Assembly: GCF_014635885.1 (NCBI RefSeq)
Contig: NZ_BMDR01000003.1
Location: 1-64,000, forward strand
Direction of reading: 5' to 3'
DNA: 64,000 bases
Origin: Acinetobacter vivianii
GTDB lineage: Bacteria > Pseudomonadota > Gammaproteobacteria > Pseudomonadales > Moraxellaceae
Below are positions 9,095 through 18,615 of the stretch, in pieces. A program made the position numbers and the translations under genes. Position 1 is the first letter of the stretch. Each line of letters opens with the position of its first letter. The notes under the pieces were generated by a model, which saw nothing but the letters and a program-made list of their open reading frames with translations, was not told the DNA's origin and did no database searches.

Positions 9095-9541
9095 ATGATG
9101 GGCAAACAATTATTAGGTGCGTTATTCTTAACTGCGGTGAGCAGTTTTACTTTTGCAGAGGATATTACGGGGCTCTGGCAAAGTATTGATGACAAAACGG
9201 GGGCACCTAAAGCATTAGTTGAAATTCGCAAAGAGACGAATGGCACCTATGCTGGAAAAGTCGTAAAACTCACACCACGTACAGGCTATACACCAAAAGA
9301 AACTTGTGTAGATTGTCCTGCGCCATATACCAACAAACCCATTGTCGGTCTGGATGTCGTGACAGGTTTAAAATACACAGATGGGTTGAATTATACCAAT
9401 GGCCGTATTCTCGATCCGAATACAGGCAAGGTTTATAGTATGAAAGCCAAATTAAGTGCAAATGGCAAACGTCTGCATTTACGTGGATATCTGGGCGTTT
9501 CTGCGCTAGGCCGTAATCAGATCTGGATACGTGCCGAGTAA
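9095..9541 (+). CDS. DUF2147 exported protein, first tandem copy
   Basis: 148 residues including a signal peptide of about 20 that ends FTFA before EDITGLW. The mature part is a DUF2147 domain (about 125 residues), a small beta-rich fold of unknown function common in Acinetobacter and other Proteobacteria. It has two cysteines in a CVDCPAP motif. I prefer the ATG at 9095 because AAAAGG stands just upstream and because the paralogue downstream starts at the same place; an earlier in-frame ATG at 9065 would bury the signal peptide. An intrinsic terminator separates it from its near-identical neighbour. Confidence 0.85.
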   Translation: MMGKQLLGALFLTAVSSFTFAEDITGLWQSIDDKTGAPKALVEIRKETNGTYAGKVVKLTPRTGYTPKETCVDCPAPYTNKPIVGLDVVTGLKYTDGLNYTNGRILDPNTGKVYSMKAKLSANGKRLHLRGYLGVSALGRNQIWIRAE

Positions 9542-9589
9542 AAATTTGCAGGGCTAATAAACTACCCCGCTTATATTTAAATATGTTTA

Positions 9590-9630
9590 AAAAGCCTCTT
9601 CATCATCTAAAGATGGAGGGGCTTTTTTTA
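9590..9630 (+). terminator. Intrinsic terminator after first DUF2147 gene
   Basis: Eleven-bp stem GCCTCTTCATC/GATGGAGGGGC (two G-U pairs) with a seven-base loop and a following T7 run. Confidence 0.85.
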
Positions 9631-9744
9631 ATGAAAAAATAAAAAACTATCGAATTTTCAAATATAAATATACAACTGTAAAATAATGATTGAATCTTTG
9701 ATTAGAGATACTACATAATAAAAACGGGTGTTAAACGGATTTTA

Positions 9745-10191
9745 ATGATGAGCAAAAAACTAATAAGCGTTTTATTTCTAACAATGATCAGCAGTTTTAC
9801 TTTTGCAGAGGATATTACGGGGCTCTGGCAAAGTATTGATGACAAAACAGGGGCGCCAAAAGGGTTGGTTGAAATTCGAAAAGAAACTAATGGAACATAT
9901 ACTGGCAAAGTTGTAAAACTCACACCACGGACAGGCTACACACCTAAAGAAACCTGTGTAGACTGCCCTGCACCTTATACCAACAAACCGATTGTAGGTT
10001 TAGATGTGGTGACAGGTTTAAAACATAGTGAAGGCCTAAACTATAGCAATGGCCGTATTCTCGATCCGAATACAGGCAAAATTTATAGTATGAAAGCCAA
10101 ATTGAGTGCAAATGGTAAACGTCTGCATTTACGTGGATATCTAGGTGTTTCTGCACTGGGTCGTAATCAGATCTGGATACGTGCCGAATAA
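9745..10191 (+). CDS. DUF2147 exported protein, second tandem copy
   Basis: 148 residues, aligned end to end with the preceding copy. From EDITGLWQS onward only about ten residues differ (for example KALVEI versus KGLVEI, KYTDGLNYTNG versus KHSEGLNYSNG), while the signal peptides are less alike. Much of the DNA is also near identical, so this is a fairly recent tandem duplication. The CVDCPAP cysteine pair is kept. It has its own upstream region of about 110 bp after a terminator, so the copies may be expressed separately. Function unknown. Confidence 0.85.
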   Translation: MMSKKLISVLFLTMISSFTFAEDITGLWQSIDDKTGAPKGLVEIRKETNGTYTGKVVKLTPRTGYTPKETCVDCPAPYTNKPIVGLDVVTGLKHSEGLNYSNGRILDPNTGKIYSMKAKLSANGKRLHLRGYLGVSALGRNQIWIRAE

Positions 10192-10260
10192 GACATTCTG
10201 GTTAATCGAATCAGAAATACGACCCGGATGATCCAACGTCAATCCATCGTAATTTAAGAC

Positions 10261-10304
10261 AAACGCTTCTTCCTCTTGGTAAAAGGTGAAGAAGCGTTTT
10301 CTAT
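10261..10304 (+). terminator. Intrinsic terminator after second DUF2147 gene
   Basis: Stem AAACGCTTCTTC pairing with GAAGAAGCGTTT around a ~15-base loop, followed by TTCTATTTTC. Confidence 0.8.
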
Positions 10305-10397
10305 TTTCTTTAAAACTGACAGGCATAAAATGATGCCAACGTCAGATCCTCTTATATGTACGTAGCGACATGAGAATCGAGATTAAAAGAGCAATAA

Positions 10398-10427
10398 AAA
10401 GCCCTGTATCAAACAGGGCGTTTTATT
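10398..10427 (-). terminator. Intrinsic terminator of the Prc protease gene
   Basis: Stem GCCCTGT/ACAGGGC with a five-base loop; on the minus strand it is followed by TTTTTATT, 16 bp beyond the protease stop codon. Confidence 0.85.
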
Positions 10428-10442
10428 TAAAACACTATCAAC

Positions 10443-12626
10443 TTAACGATTTTGTAGCTTGGCATAATCTAAAAGTACATTTGCCGCTTCGGTGATGAAA
10501 GTTTCTTCTTCAGGAAGTGGCGGACGTAAATGCGCTTTCATTTTGGCACGTGATTCAACCAGAGCATCAATCGAAGCTTGATAGCTTTCCCAGTTTGCAT
10601 AAGGTGCCAGACCTGTTGCTGCACGGCGCTGATTTTCAGCATTCAACGTCTGCTTTTCTAGATCAAGTAACTCAGCACGACGCTGGGTGATATCCAGCAC
10701 CACTTTCTTCTGATCAGAGGTTTTCTTGGCAATCGCTTTACGCGCTTCTAGATACTTAAACTGTGAATCAGCTGCTACACGTTGCTGAGATGATTCCGTT
10801 AACTTGGCAATATAAGGTTGTACTGAACCTTCACGTTTAAATGGTGCAGTTGGAATCGTATCCCATTTCAAAGCATTTTTCGCTTTACGTTCACCAAACT
10901 CTTCATTGTAGATATCGACGAGTTTGATGTCTGGCACAACCCCTTTATTTTGCGTACTTCCACCCGTAATACGGTAGAACTTACGTTGGGTCAGCGTTGC
11001 CTGACCATAAGCCAGTGAATCCAGTTGAACCTGCGCCGTACCCTTACCTGTAGTGGTACTACCAATGATAATACCGCGCTCATAATCCTGAATCGCAGCC
11101 GAGTAAATCTCACTTGCAGAAGCCGATGCCAAGTTGACTAATACCGCCATTGGGCCTGCATAAAGCTGTTCACCGCCATCCGTATCTTCAAAGACATTAA
11201 CATTGCCATTGCCATCACGGATCTGTACCACTGGCCCAGACTTGATCACCTGACCAAGCATACGTGCCACTTCTTCTAATGAACCACCTGGGTCATTACG
11301 CAAGTCAACCAAAATACCTTCAACTTTTTGAGCTTTCAGCGATTCCAAAGCTTTAGCCGTATCTTCAGAAACTGAACGGTACTCGGTTCCCGCACGGCGT
11401 GAGCGATAATCGAAATAGAATGATGGAATTTCAAGAACACCAAATAGATGTTTTTTACCATCACGGGTAATTTCAACCGTACGCGAACGAACGCCCGCAT
11501 CTTCTTCCTGAATAATGTCGCGCGTTAAGGTGACATTACGTGCCTGACTCATTGGTGCCCCTGCACCCAATAAACGAACCACTACTTTGGTGCCACGTTT
11601 ACCACGAATCAAGCCAACAATTTCCGAGCTCGGCCAGCCAATCACATCCACCATTTTATCGCCATCTTGAGCGACACCAATGATGCGGTCTCCTGATTTC
11701 ACCTGACCCGACTTACTTGCTGGGCCACCTTCAACAATCGTTTCGATCTTGGTGTAATCTTCATTACCACGTTCTGGACGGATCGAAACACCAATCCCCT
11801 CAAGTTGCAAGGTGGTTTGACGATTCAGCTCCATCGCATCAATTGGAGGATAATAGTTACTATGCGGATCATAGGTCGCCATCATCGCATTCAGGGTTTT
11901 ATCGAGTACATCGTCACTCTTGACCCGACCAATACGCTCTAACTGGCGGGTATAACGCTTGGTTAGCGTCTGAACTGGGGTTAAATCTTCTGGACCAGTC
12001 AAATCCTGACCATTGGCAAGCGATGGATCTGCTTTTAACGCTTTTTGCTTGGCCTGTTCTTCTTCTTTGCTAATCGTCAAATTAATCAACTGCGAAACCA
12101 GCATTTTTTGCCAGTGTGCCCGTTGCTCAGCAGCGGTCTGGAAATACGGTGCTTTTTCACGATCCGTCTCAAGATAGACATCTTTTTGATTTAAGTTCTG
12201 TGGCTTCTTCAACTCGGCCAACATAAACTCATAGAACTGTTTCAAACGGTCACGATATTGGGCGTGAATGGCAAAAGGCCCAGTTAAGTTCCCTGCTTTT
12301 AATGAGCTACCAAAAGTTGAACCATACTTATTCTTATAGTCTGCAACTTCACCGCTTAAAAATAATGAATGATCTGGATCAAGACTATCAAGATACATAT
12401 CCAAAATACGGTTTGAAGTGGTTGCATCTAAACGCATATTCAAATAATGCTGGCGATCAACCAAAGTTGCGAGCTGACGTGACACGAGCGCTTGTTCTTG
12501 TGATGGCTTGATGACGGTTGAAACAACTGGAGTCTCGGTCGCCGCAAACGCCTCATTCATGGTATGAGAGAAAAATAAACCACCAGTCGCAATCGCAACT
12601 GCACACGCTATCATTTGAAGTTTCAT
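10443..12626 (-). CDS. prc: Tail-specific periplasmic protease Prc/Tsp (S41 family)
   Basis: Carboxy-terminal processing protease, 727 residues from the preferred start. It degrades misfolded or tagged periplasmic proteins and trims cell-wall enzymes and lipoproteins. Order of parts: signal peptide (MKLQMIACAVAIATGG to about residue 30), long N-terminal helical domain, PDZ domain (IGVSIRPERG onward, about residue 250), S41 catalytic domain with the serine in SASASEIYSA and the lysine in TTGKGTAQV, and a C-terminal DUF3340 region. An in-frame ATG 30 bases earlier exists, but the inner ATG at 12626 is preceded by AAGGAAG and places the signal peptide at the very N-terminus. Family length agrees. 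Single gene. Confidence 0.93.
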   Translation of the reverse strand: MKLQMIACAVAIATGGLFFSHTMNEAFAATETPVVSTVIKPSQEQALVSRQLATLVDRQHYLNMRLDATTSNRILDMYLDSLDPDHSLFLSGEVADYKNKYGSTFGSSLKAGNLTGPFAIHAQYRDRLKQFYEFMLAELKKPQNLNQKDVYLETDREKAPYFQTAAEQRAHWQKMLVSQLINLTISKEEEQAKQKALKADPSLANGQDLTGPEDLTPVQTLTKRYTRQLERIGRVKSDDVLDKTLNAMMATYDPHSNYYPPIDAMELNRQTTLQLEGIGVSIRPERGNEDYTKIETIVEGGPASKSGQVKSGDRIIGVAQDGDKMVDVIGWPSSEIVGLIRGKRGTKVVVRLLGAGAPMSQARNVTLTRDIIQEEDAGVRSRTVEITRDGKKHLFGVLEIPSFYFDYRSRRAGTEYRSVSEDTAKALESLKAQKVEGILVDLRNDPGGSLEEVARMLGQVIKSGPVVQIRDGNGNVNVFEDTDGGEQLYAGPMAVLVNLASASASEIYSAAIQDYERGIIIGSTTTGKGTAQVQLDSLAYGQATLTQRKFYRITGGSTQNKGVVPDIKLVDIYNEEFGERKAKNALKWDTIPTAPFKREGSVQPYIAKLTESSQQRVAADSQFKYLEARKAIAKKTSDQKKVVLDITQRRAELLDLEKQTLNAENQRRAATGLAPYANWESYQASIDALVESRAKMKAHLRPPLPEEETFITEAANVLLDYAKLQNR

Positions 12627-12863
12627 AAAATTTTGGTACTTCCTTGGATATGGCAATTATTACACGCTGATACTGTCAATATGAACACATTTCATTCGAT
12701 ACTTTACCAACTTGCAGAACTCATTGGTCGTCATAAATAAATGACCAATAAGCACTTATCATCAATATCATGTAGTTTTATCATATTCTGTACTGACAAA
12801 ATGTAGCAAATCATTGCACAATTTAGCTATCGTTTTTTTCATCAAAATTCAAACGGAATCCTT

Positions 12864-13886
12864 ATGATCGGCGCATTGATGCTAGATATTGCTGGCACAG
12901 AACTTACTCAAGAAGATATTGAACTATTACAGGCTCCGCAAGTCGGTGGCATGATTTTATTTACGCGCAACATTGAATCACCTCAACAAGTCCGTGCTTT
13001 AACCGATCATATGCGTCAAGTCCGTCCAGATATTCTGATTGCTGTCGATCAGGAAGGTGGACGTGTACAGCGCTTAAGACAAGGCTTTACCTTATTACCA
13101 GCAATGGGACGCTTAGGCGAGCGTTATCTCACTCATCCTGAGCAGGCAATCGAACTGGCTGAACAATGCGGCTGGCTCATGGCGATTGAAGTATTGGCTG
13201 TCGGCATTGATTTTAGCTTTGCACCTGTTCTCGACCTCAATGACGTTAGTGATGTGATTGGCGACCGCGGCTTTGCAAAAAATATGCAGGACATCGTTCC
13301 ACTTGCAGATGCCTTTATGCAAGGTATGAAAAAAGCAGGGATGGCGACGACGGGTAAACATTTCCCAGGGCATGGTTCAGTCAAAGCTGACTCACATGTT
13401 GCAGCTGCAATCGACAGCCGTTCATATCAGGAAATCTATGACAAAGATATGCAAAGCTTTATCAAGCTGATGCCTCAACTCGATGCCTTGATGCCTGCTC
13501 ATGTGATCTATGATCAAGTTGATCCAAATCCAGCAGGGTTCTCACCTTTCTGGTTACAAGAAATCTTACGTAAACAACTTAAATTTGACGGCGTACTTTT
13601 CTCAGATGACTTGAGTATGCAAGCTGCCTGTGTTGCAGGCGATGCAGATGCACGTATCCAAGCAGCATTAAATGCAGGTTGCGATATGGGTCTGGTATGT
13701 AATGACCGCGCCGCAGCATGTACCGCATTGGATGGCATCCAAACATTGGCTTTACCAAACCAACAACGTTTAGAGCGTATGCGCGGTAAAATTCCAAATA
13801 TCCAAATTGGTACCACATTAACTTTAGACGATGAAAACTGGCATAACGTCAGAAAAGTCATTGAAGAATTTAAGAATTCGTTCTAA
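12864..13886 (+). CDS. nagZ: Beta-N-acetylhexosaminidase NagZ
   Basis: Cytoplasmic glycoside hydrolase family 3 enzyme of 340 residues that removes GlcNAc from anhydromuropeptides during cell-wall recycling. The start MIGALMLDIAG, the DQEGGRVQRL motif (about residue 60), the KHFPGHG loop with SVKADSH just after it (about 165-178, carrying the catalytic His/Asp pair) and the nucleophile region FSDDLSMQA (about 248) are all present. Its products feed the muropeptide pool that controls ampC in many species. Monocistronic, with a REP-like element downstream instead of a simple terminator. Confidence 0.95.
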   Translation: MIGALMLDIAGTELTQEDIELLQAPQVGGMILFTRNIESPQQVRALTDHMRQVRPDILIAVDQEGGRVQRLRQGFTLLPAMGRLGERYLTHPEQAIELAEQCGWLMAIEVLAVGIDFSFAPVLDLNDVSDVIGDRGFAKNMQDIVPLADAFMQGMKKAGMATTGKHFPGHGSVKADSHVAAAIDSRSYQEIYDKDMQSFIKLMPQLDALMPAHVIYDQVDPNPAGFSPFWLQEILRKQLKFDGVLFSDDLSMQAACVAGDADARIQAALNAGCDMGLVCNDRAAACTALDGIQTLALPNQQRLERMRGKIPNIQIGTTLTLDDENWHNVRKVIEEFKNSF

Positions 13887-13949
13887 CTTTAATCAGATTT
13901 TTAATTGTTCTATTCACATAATGGAATCTTGCCGAGTGCTCATCTGATT

Positions 13950-14066
13950 AAAGGATTTGGCCTTCGGCTCGACTTACTTTTCAGGGATGAAAAGTAAGCA
14001 AAAATCCTTTGTTAGGCTGAGGGTACATCCTTGTAACCCCAGCCCAACGGCGGCATCCATGCCGCC
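13950..14066. repeat. Hairpin-rich REP-like intergenic element
   Basis: About 117 bp made of nested inverted repeats: outer arms AAAGGATTT (13950-13958) and AAATCCTTT (14002-14010); inside them a perfect 11-bp hairpin, CTTACTTTTCA at 13973-13983 against 13988-13998; then an imperfect stem GGCTGAGGGTAC (14015) with GTAACCCCAGCC (14033); and a perfect GGCGGCAT/ATGCCGCC hairpin (14049-14066). GC content is higher than the surroundings. From memory, similar sequence recurs between genes in Acinetobacter genomes; only this copy was noticed in the window. Confidence 0.65.
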
Positions 14067-14172
14067 CCACGATAGTAAATAACAAGCCTAAATCAAGATG
14101 TAGTCAAAACACTCTATATTTTAAAGAGATGAGTTTTATATCTAAATTAGGAAAAAATAGAGTCTAGGACAG

Positions 14173-15015
14173 ATGACACAACAACTTTCAAAACATCGCC
14201 ATATTTCATTTACTGCACACTACACAGGCTATATCTGGTATCAAATGGGGATCTCACATCCAGCACTAGCAACAAAAAAAGGTAAAACCCTCGCCGCCTT
14301 AGTCCACCCAATTGAAAGCTGGGCCGAAAAATATGTTGGCGGCAGCATGCGTACCACATTAAAACAACGCCACACCATGCTTGATTCACATTTAGAAGCA
14401 TTGATCCAGCAACATCCCGACTTGCAGGTACTGGAAATTGCCTGTGGCCTATCCCCTCGCGGCTGGTGGTTTAGACAACATTATCCTGAGATCACCTATC
14501 GTGAGCTAGACTTGCCTGACATGGCAGCCACTAAGCAGGCAGCATTACAACAGATTGAACAAAATACCGATGAAGTGTTGTCTGTCGATTTATTTACTGA
14601 AGCATTTGCTTCGGCATTTGAAGTCTTTGACCCGCAACGTCCATTGGTGATTATGAGTGAAGGACTGATCAACTACTTTGAAAAACCGTTGTTACAGCAA
14701 CTCATTCAAGCGATTGCCAACTACGGACAAAACTTTAAAGAACTGCACTATTTAACAGACATTTATCCAGAACCCACCCAAAACAAATTGGCGACCATTA
14801 TCTGGAACAGCAGCCGTCTATTAAAGTGGATGTCACGCAGTGCTTTTAGCTTTCATTTCAAAACCCCAGTTGAAGTCGAAGCCTTTTTTCATGAAGCAGG
14901 TTTTAACCAAGTCGAAGTCTTGCAACCCAAACAATTTTTTGAACAGACCGCTTTAGAAAACAAGCAACAACATTTAGGCGATTTAGTCTGGGTCATTCAG
15001 GCAAGTAATAAATAA
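14173..15015 (+). CDS. Class I SAM-dependent methyltransferase (LCMT/COG3315-like)
   Basis: 280 residues. The SAM-binding motif I appears as LEIACGLSPRGWWF (about residue 92), followed by an acidic ELDLPDMAA segment that should hold the SAM ribose, as in leucine carboxyl methyltransferase-like enzymes. A later MSEGLINYF segment (about 162) matches motif IV of this family. No signal peptide or membrane helix. Substrate unknown; members act on carboxyl groups of peptides, polyketides or phosphatases, and no biosynthetic cluster is adjacent. AGGAC precedes the ATG very closely. Confidence 0.75.
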   Translation: MTQQLSKHRHISFTAHYTGYIWYQMGISHPALATKKGKTLAALVHPIESWAEKYVGGSMRTTLKQRHTMLDSHLEALIQQHPDLQVLEIACGLSPRGWWFRQHYPEITYRELDLPDMAATKQAALQQIEQNTDEVLSVDLFTEAFASAFEVFDPQRPLVIMSEGLINYFEKPLLQQLIQAIANYGQNFKELHYLTDIYPEPTQNKLATIIWNSSRLLKWMSRSAFSFHFKTPVEVEAFFHEAGFNQVEVLQPKQFFEQTALENKQQHLGDLVWVIQASNK

Positions 15016-15023
15016 TCCTCAAT

Positions 15024-15060
15024 AAAAAAGGGAAATGGTTCATCCACTTCCCTTTTCAAT
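15024..15060. terminator. Bidirectional terminator between methyltransferase and hydrolase
   Basis: Stem AAAAGGGAAATGG/CCACTTCCCTTTT with a five-base loop and A/T tracts on both sides, between two convergent genes. Confidence 0.8.
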
Positions 15061-15074
15061 TTTTGAAAGATTGA

Positions 15075-16385
15075 TTAAATCTGTTTTTGACGCTCAATAA
15101 AGCGGGTTAAGCGCTCAGCCACATCAAAACTACCATGCTTAAATAAGATACGTAAGCCTTGTTCTGTTGCATCAAAAATTAAGCATTCAATCTTAAACTC
15201 GCCTTCTTCATCTGCTAAATTCAAAGCCAAATCACGTGGATACTGATTGACAAAATCAAGCTGTTCCAGTTGATGAAGTTTCAAGTAAACGCCAAAGAAG
15301 GTGATATCAACAATGCTCACCGCTGCCTCAGTATCTAAATGACGATGGGTCAGTTTGGTTTCTGGTTGTAAGACTGCAATACGTTCTTCACCACGACGCT
15401 CAATCTGTTGCATCTGTTCACGGCTCATCGGAATGATGCCATCCAGATTGTTGATAGATTCACCTTTTAAGAAGGTGGTAAACAGATTCATGGTTTCTTT
15501 ACGACGTTGCAATTGCGGGACATGATCTGCATTGGCAATCAAGGCAAACTGCATGTCTTGGCATTGCAAGGCAAAATCGGCATTTTCATGGGGCAAGGTA
15601 AAGCTATCGTACTGCCCTGCCGCAACTAACGTTTTACATTGTGGTACAGGCACATTACTTAAACGCAATAAGCGGTTGCAGTTAATTTCATAACGCTCGC
15701 GCTCTGTGGCACTAAACTCAGCCATCTGTCTGAAGAACAGGCGCTTAGCAGTTGGCGACATGCGTGTTTTGTCCAGTTTCGCATGATTCACAAGATAGAG
15801 AATAACAGCCTGTCCAAACTCTTCCATGCGATCTTCACGCATTAAATGCAAAGACTCTTCAAGCAGCATACGCCAGCTTTTACGTGTCTTCTGCATGACC
15901 CCCATCAATACCATACGGTCAATCAGTTCTGGACGTTGGTCTGCAAATGAAGAAGCGACCACCGACCCCAATGACATCCCCATCATTGAAACCTTATCGA
16001 TACCAACAATATCAAGCCATTGACCAAGCATTTTTGATAAATCAGGGAGTTCCAGAATTCCAGCAGATTCACCTGTATCAACATTACGAATCTGTTGATT
16101 CGCGCCCATTGACGGTAAATCGATTAAAATCACAGGCCCGCTCTCAAAGAGTTGCTCAACGCAATACTTATAAGAGTTAAAATTTTGAAATGCGCCCCCG
16201 ACAATGACAATCGGCGTGTTATAGATCGTTTTAGGATCTGCAATCGCCATATATTCAATTTTCCAACCATCGATCCATGTTGTACGCGCTGGTTGTTTAA
16301 AACTGTTTTTATTGTATATGTCGAAAAAACCAAAGCCTGTGTAGGTATGATTTATATCCGAGTCCATTTGGATAATGGAATTCAT
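15075..16385 (-). CDS. Alpha/beta hydrolase fused to a C-terminal PilZ domain
   Basis: 436 residues from the chosen ATG. The N-terminal ~315 residues are an alpha/beta hydrolase: nucleophile elbow GMSLGS (Ser about 138), Asp in GQYDSF (about 260) and His in ADHVP (about 288). The last ~110 residues look like a PilZ domain, with RGEER (RxxxR, 331-335) and DITFFG (a DxTxxG variant of D/NxSxxG, 360-365), the two c-di-GMP contact motifs at the usual spacing. So hydrolase activity may be controlled by c-di-GMP. The start at 16385 has a strong GGAGGAAGGAC ribosome site; an upstream ATG at 16421 is less likely. No signal peptide, so cytoplasmic. Substrate unknown. Confidence 0.8.
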   Translation of the reverse strand: MNSIIQMDSDINHTYTGFGFFDIYNKNSFKQPARTTWIDGWKIEYMAIADPKTIYNTPIVIVGGAFQNFNSYKYCVEQLFESGPVILIDLPSMGANQQIRNVDTGESAGILELPDLSKMLGQWLDIVGIDKVSMMGMSLGSVVASSFADQRPELIDRMVLMGVMQKTRKSWRMLLEESLHLMREDRMEEFGQAVILYLVNHAKLDKTRMSPTAKRLFFRQMAEFSATERERYEINCNRLLRLSNVPVPQCKTLVAAGQYDSFTLPHENADFALQCQDMQFALIANADHVPQLQRRKETMNLFTTFLKGESINNLDGIIPMSREQMQQIERRGEERIAVLQPETKLTHRHLDTEAAVSIVDITFFGVYLKLHQLEQLDFVNQYPRDLALNLADEEGEFKIECLIFDATEQGLRILFKHGSFDVAERLTRFIERQKQI

Positions 16386-16739
16386 GTCCTTCCTCCATCC
16401 TTGTTTATTTTTCTGTTGCAAGCATCACACTTTTACCGATTGCTAGCTGCAAGTTAACAAATTTATAAAATTTGTATTACATTTATCCTATACTTTTTCA
16501 TTCTATACATATGCACGTTTTATACGCAATCATTTCCTTAACCACTTATCTTGTTTAAATGAATAATCTTTTGCAAAATATGTAGTCTTGGCTTTAGATT
16601 CAATATCTTCATCGCACTAAAATAAAAAATTTTGCGCCAATTAACGTTTTATAATTTTTTGAATTGTTAGTTTCGCCTATTCATTGTTCAGCATTTGGCT
16701 GTTACTATCTTTATAAATACATGCAAATATCAAACTGCT
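16386..16739. other. AT-rich gap between hydrolase and proA
   Basis: About 350 bp holding the divergent promoters of the hydrolase-PilZ gene and proA. Short open frames here lack start signals. I see no hairpin or operator worth naming. Confidence 0.4.
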
Positions 16740-18005
16740 ATGCAAGACTCTATTCAAAATTATATGCAACAAGTCGGTGCTCAAGCGCGTCAGGCATCTC
16801 GTATGTTAACGAGTGCATCAACGCATTTGAAAAATCATGCCTTGTCTGCCATCTATACAGCCTTGGAAAATAATCAGGCTCAGATTTTAGCAGCCAATCA
16901 AATTGATATGGACAATGGTCGCCAACGTCAATTGGATAGCGCCCTGCTGGATCGTTTAGAGCTTACCCCCGCACGCTTTAAAGGCATGCTCCAAGGCTTA
17001 AAAGATGTAATTGGTCTTGTTGACCCAATTGGTGAAATTACAGATTTAGCTTATCGCCCTTCAGGTATCCAGTTGGGTAAAATGCGCGTTCCTTTGGGCG
17101 TGATCGGGATGATTTACGAATCAAGACCGAATGTGACCCTTGAAGCGGCATCACTGGCGTTGAAATCTGGTAATGCGATTATTTTACGTGGTGGTTCAGA
17201 AGCACTTGAGTCAAACAAAGCGATTGCGACCGCGATCCAGCATGGTTTACAAGTTTCTGGCTTACCTGAGCATGCAGTTCAGGTGATTGATACACCAGAT
17301 CGTGCAGCCGTTGGGCATCTCATTACCATGACTGAGTTTGTCGATGTGATTGTTCCGCGCGGTGGTAAAAGCCTGATCGAACGTATCAGCAATGAAGCAC
17401 GTATTCCTGTCATTAAACATTTAGATGGCAACTGCCATGTGTTTGTTGAAGCTCAGGCCGACCTGCAAAAAGCGTTACCGATTGCCCTAAATGCAAAAAC
17501 GCATCGCTATGGCGTATGTAATGCCATGGAAAGCTTATTGGTTGACGAAGCAATTGCTGAAGAATTCTTACCACGTATTGCTGAACTGTATGCCGAAAAG
17601 CAGGTTGAACTGCGTGGCTGCCCTGAAACTCAACGTATTTTAGGTGTCTCGGTTAAGGCTGCAACGGAAGAAGACTGGTACACCGAATATTTAGGGCCAA
17701 TTCTTGCTGTAAAAGTTGTGACGGGAATGGATGAGGCAATTGAGCATATCAATAAGTATGGTTCACACCATACCGATGCCATCATTACCGAAAACTTTAG
17801 TCTAGCACGCGAGTTTTTGGCACGCGTTGATTCGAGCTCAGTAATGATCAATGCTTCTACCCGCTTTGCTGATGGTTTTGAATATGGTCTAGGCGCGGAA
17901 ATCGGGATTTCAACCGATAAAATCCATGCCCGTGGCCCAGTTGGCCTAGAAGGTTTGACCTCGCAAAAATGGATTGTATTTGGCGACGGTCAAATCCGCC
18001 AATAA
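16740..18005 (+). CDS. proA: Gamma-glutamyl phosphate reductase ProA
   Basis: Second step of proline synthesis: NADPH-dependent reduction of glutamyl 5-phosphate to the semialdehyde, in the cytoplasm. 421 residues from the ATG at 16740, the usual family length; a TTG 45 bases upstream would add an extension that does not look like ProA. Aldehyde-dehydrogenase-fold motifs are clear: [23 protein letters not shown], the catalytic cysteine in [10 protein letters not shown] (about 270), and the C-terminal [17 protein letters not shown]. No proB is adjacent. A strong terminator follows. Confidence 0.96.
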   Translation: MQDSIQNYMQQVGAQARQASRMLTSASTHLKNHALSAIYTALENNQAQILAANQIDMDNGRQRQLDSALLDRLELTPARFKGMLQGLKDVIGLVDPIGEITDLAYRPSGIQLGKMRVPLGVIGMIYESRPNVTLEAASLALKSGNAIILRGGSEALESNKAIATAIQHGLQVSGLPEHAVQVIDTPDRAAVGHLITMTEFVDVIVPRGGKSLIERISNEARIPVIKHLDGNCHVFVEAQADLQKALPIALNAKTHRYGVCNAMESLLVDEAIAEEFLPRIAELYAEKQVELRGCPETQRILGVSVKAATEEDWYTEYLGPILAVKVVTGMDEAIEHINKYGSHHTDAIITENFSLAREFLARVDSSSVMINASTRFADGFEYGLGAEIGISTDKIHARGPVGLEGLTSQKWIVFGDGQIRQ

Positions 18006-18020
18006 TTAAATTTGCTATAT

Positions 18021-18056
18021 AAAAAAACGCCTGATATTGATCAGGCGTTTTTTTAT
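18021..18056. terminator. Terminator between proA and gntK
   Basis: Stem AACGCCTGAT/ATCAGGCGTT with a four-base loop, flanked by A7 and T7; works for both convergent units. Confidence 0.93.
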
Positions 18057-18079
18057 TTTTATTACTTATGCAGTTAAGT

Positions 18080-18595
18080 TCAGATTTCTTGACATATGCC
18101 TTTGCTTAGATCAAGTTGTTGCATGACCTGCGTAACAATTTGTTCAGGTGATAAAGCAATATCAATCGTAATTGCTTCATAAGCATCAGGTTCTTCTAAA
18201 GTATCCAGTTGGGTTTGTAATAAGGATGGATCAAAGAAATGTCCCGATCTGGCTGCCAGCCTTTGTTGTAATAACTCATACGAGCCTTTTAAGTACAGAA
18301 ACTTAATATTCTGGTCTTGTCCTCTTAAAATATCACGATACATTCGTTTTAAAGATGAGCATGTAAATACCGTGGTTTCACCCATGCTTTGCTTTGTTTC
18401 GATCACCTGACGAATGGCTTGTAACCAAGGTAGACGATCTTCATCTGTCAAAGGTATGCCTTGGCTCATCTTACTTTTGTTGGCAACCGAATGCAGTGTA
18501 TCACCATCAACAAAATCACAAGCCAGACGCTCCGACAATAACTCACCAATGAGGGTTTTTCCTGTCCCACAGACACCCATTGCAATCACAATCAT
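18080..18595 (-). CDS. gntK: Gluconokinase
   Basis: Phosphorylates gluconate to 6-phosphogluconate with ATP. 171 residues; P-loop GVCGTGKT right at the N-terminus (about residues 8-15), DGDTLHS and GIPLTDEDR blocks, and the CSSLKRMYRD and RSGHFFDP segments typical of the GntK family. Last gene of a minus-strand cluster, 20 bp after the permease gene, so they are surely co-transcribed. Its product is the substrate of Edd encoded upstream in the same cluster. Confidence 0.95.
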   Translation of the reverse strand: MIVIAMGVCGTGKTLIGELLSERLACDFVDGDTLHSVANKSKMSQGIPLTDEDRLPWLQAIRQVIETKQSMGETTVFTCSSLKRMYRDILRGQDQNIKFLYLKGSYELLQQRLAARSGHFFDPSLLQTQLDTLEEPDAYEAITIDIALSPEQIVTQVMQQLDLSKGICQEI

Positions 18596-18615
18596 GAATT
18601 ATCTCCCTCTAATCC

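Noticed and set aside
13950..14066. Simple rho-independent terminator of nagZ
   Set aside because: Several stacked hairpins and no T-run after the stems; a REP-like element fits better, though it may still affect transcript ends.
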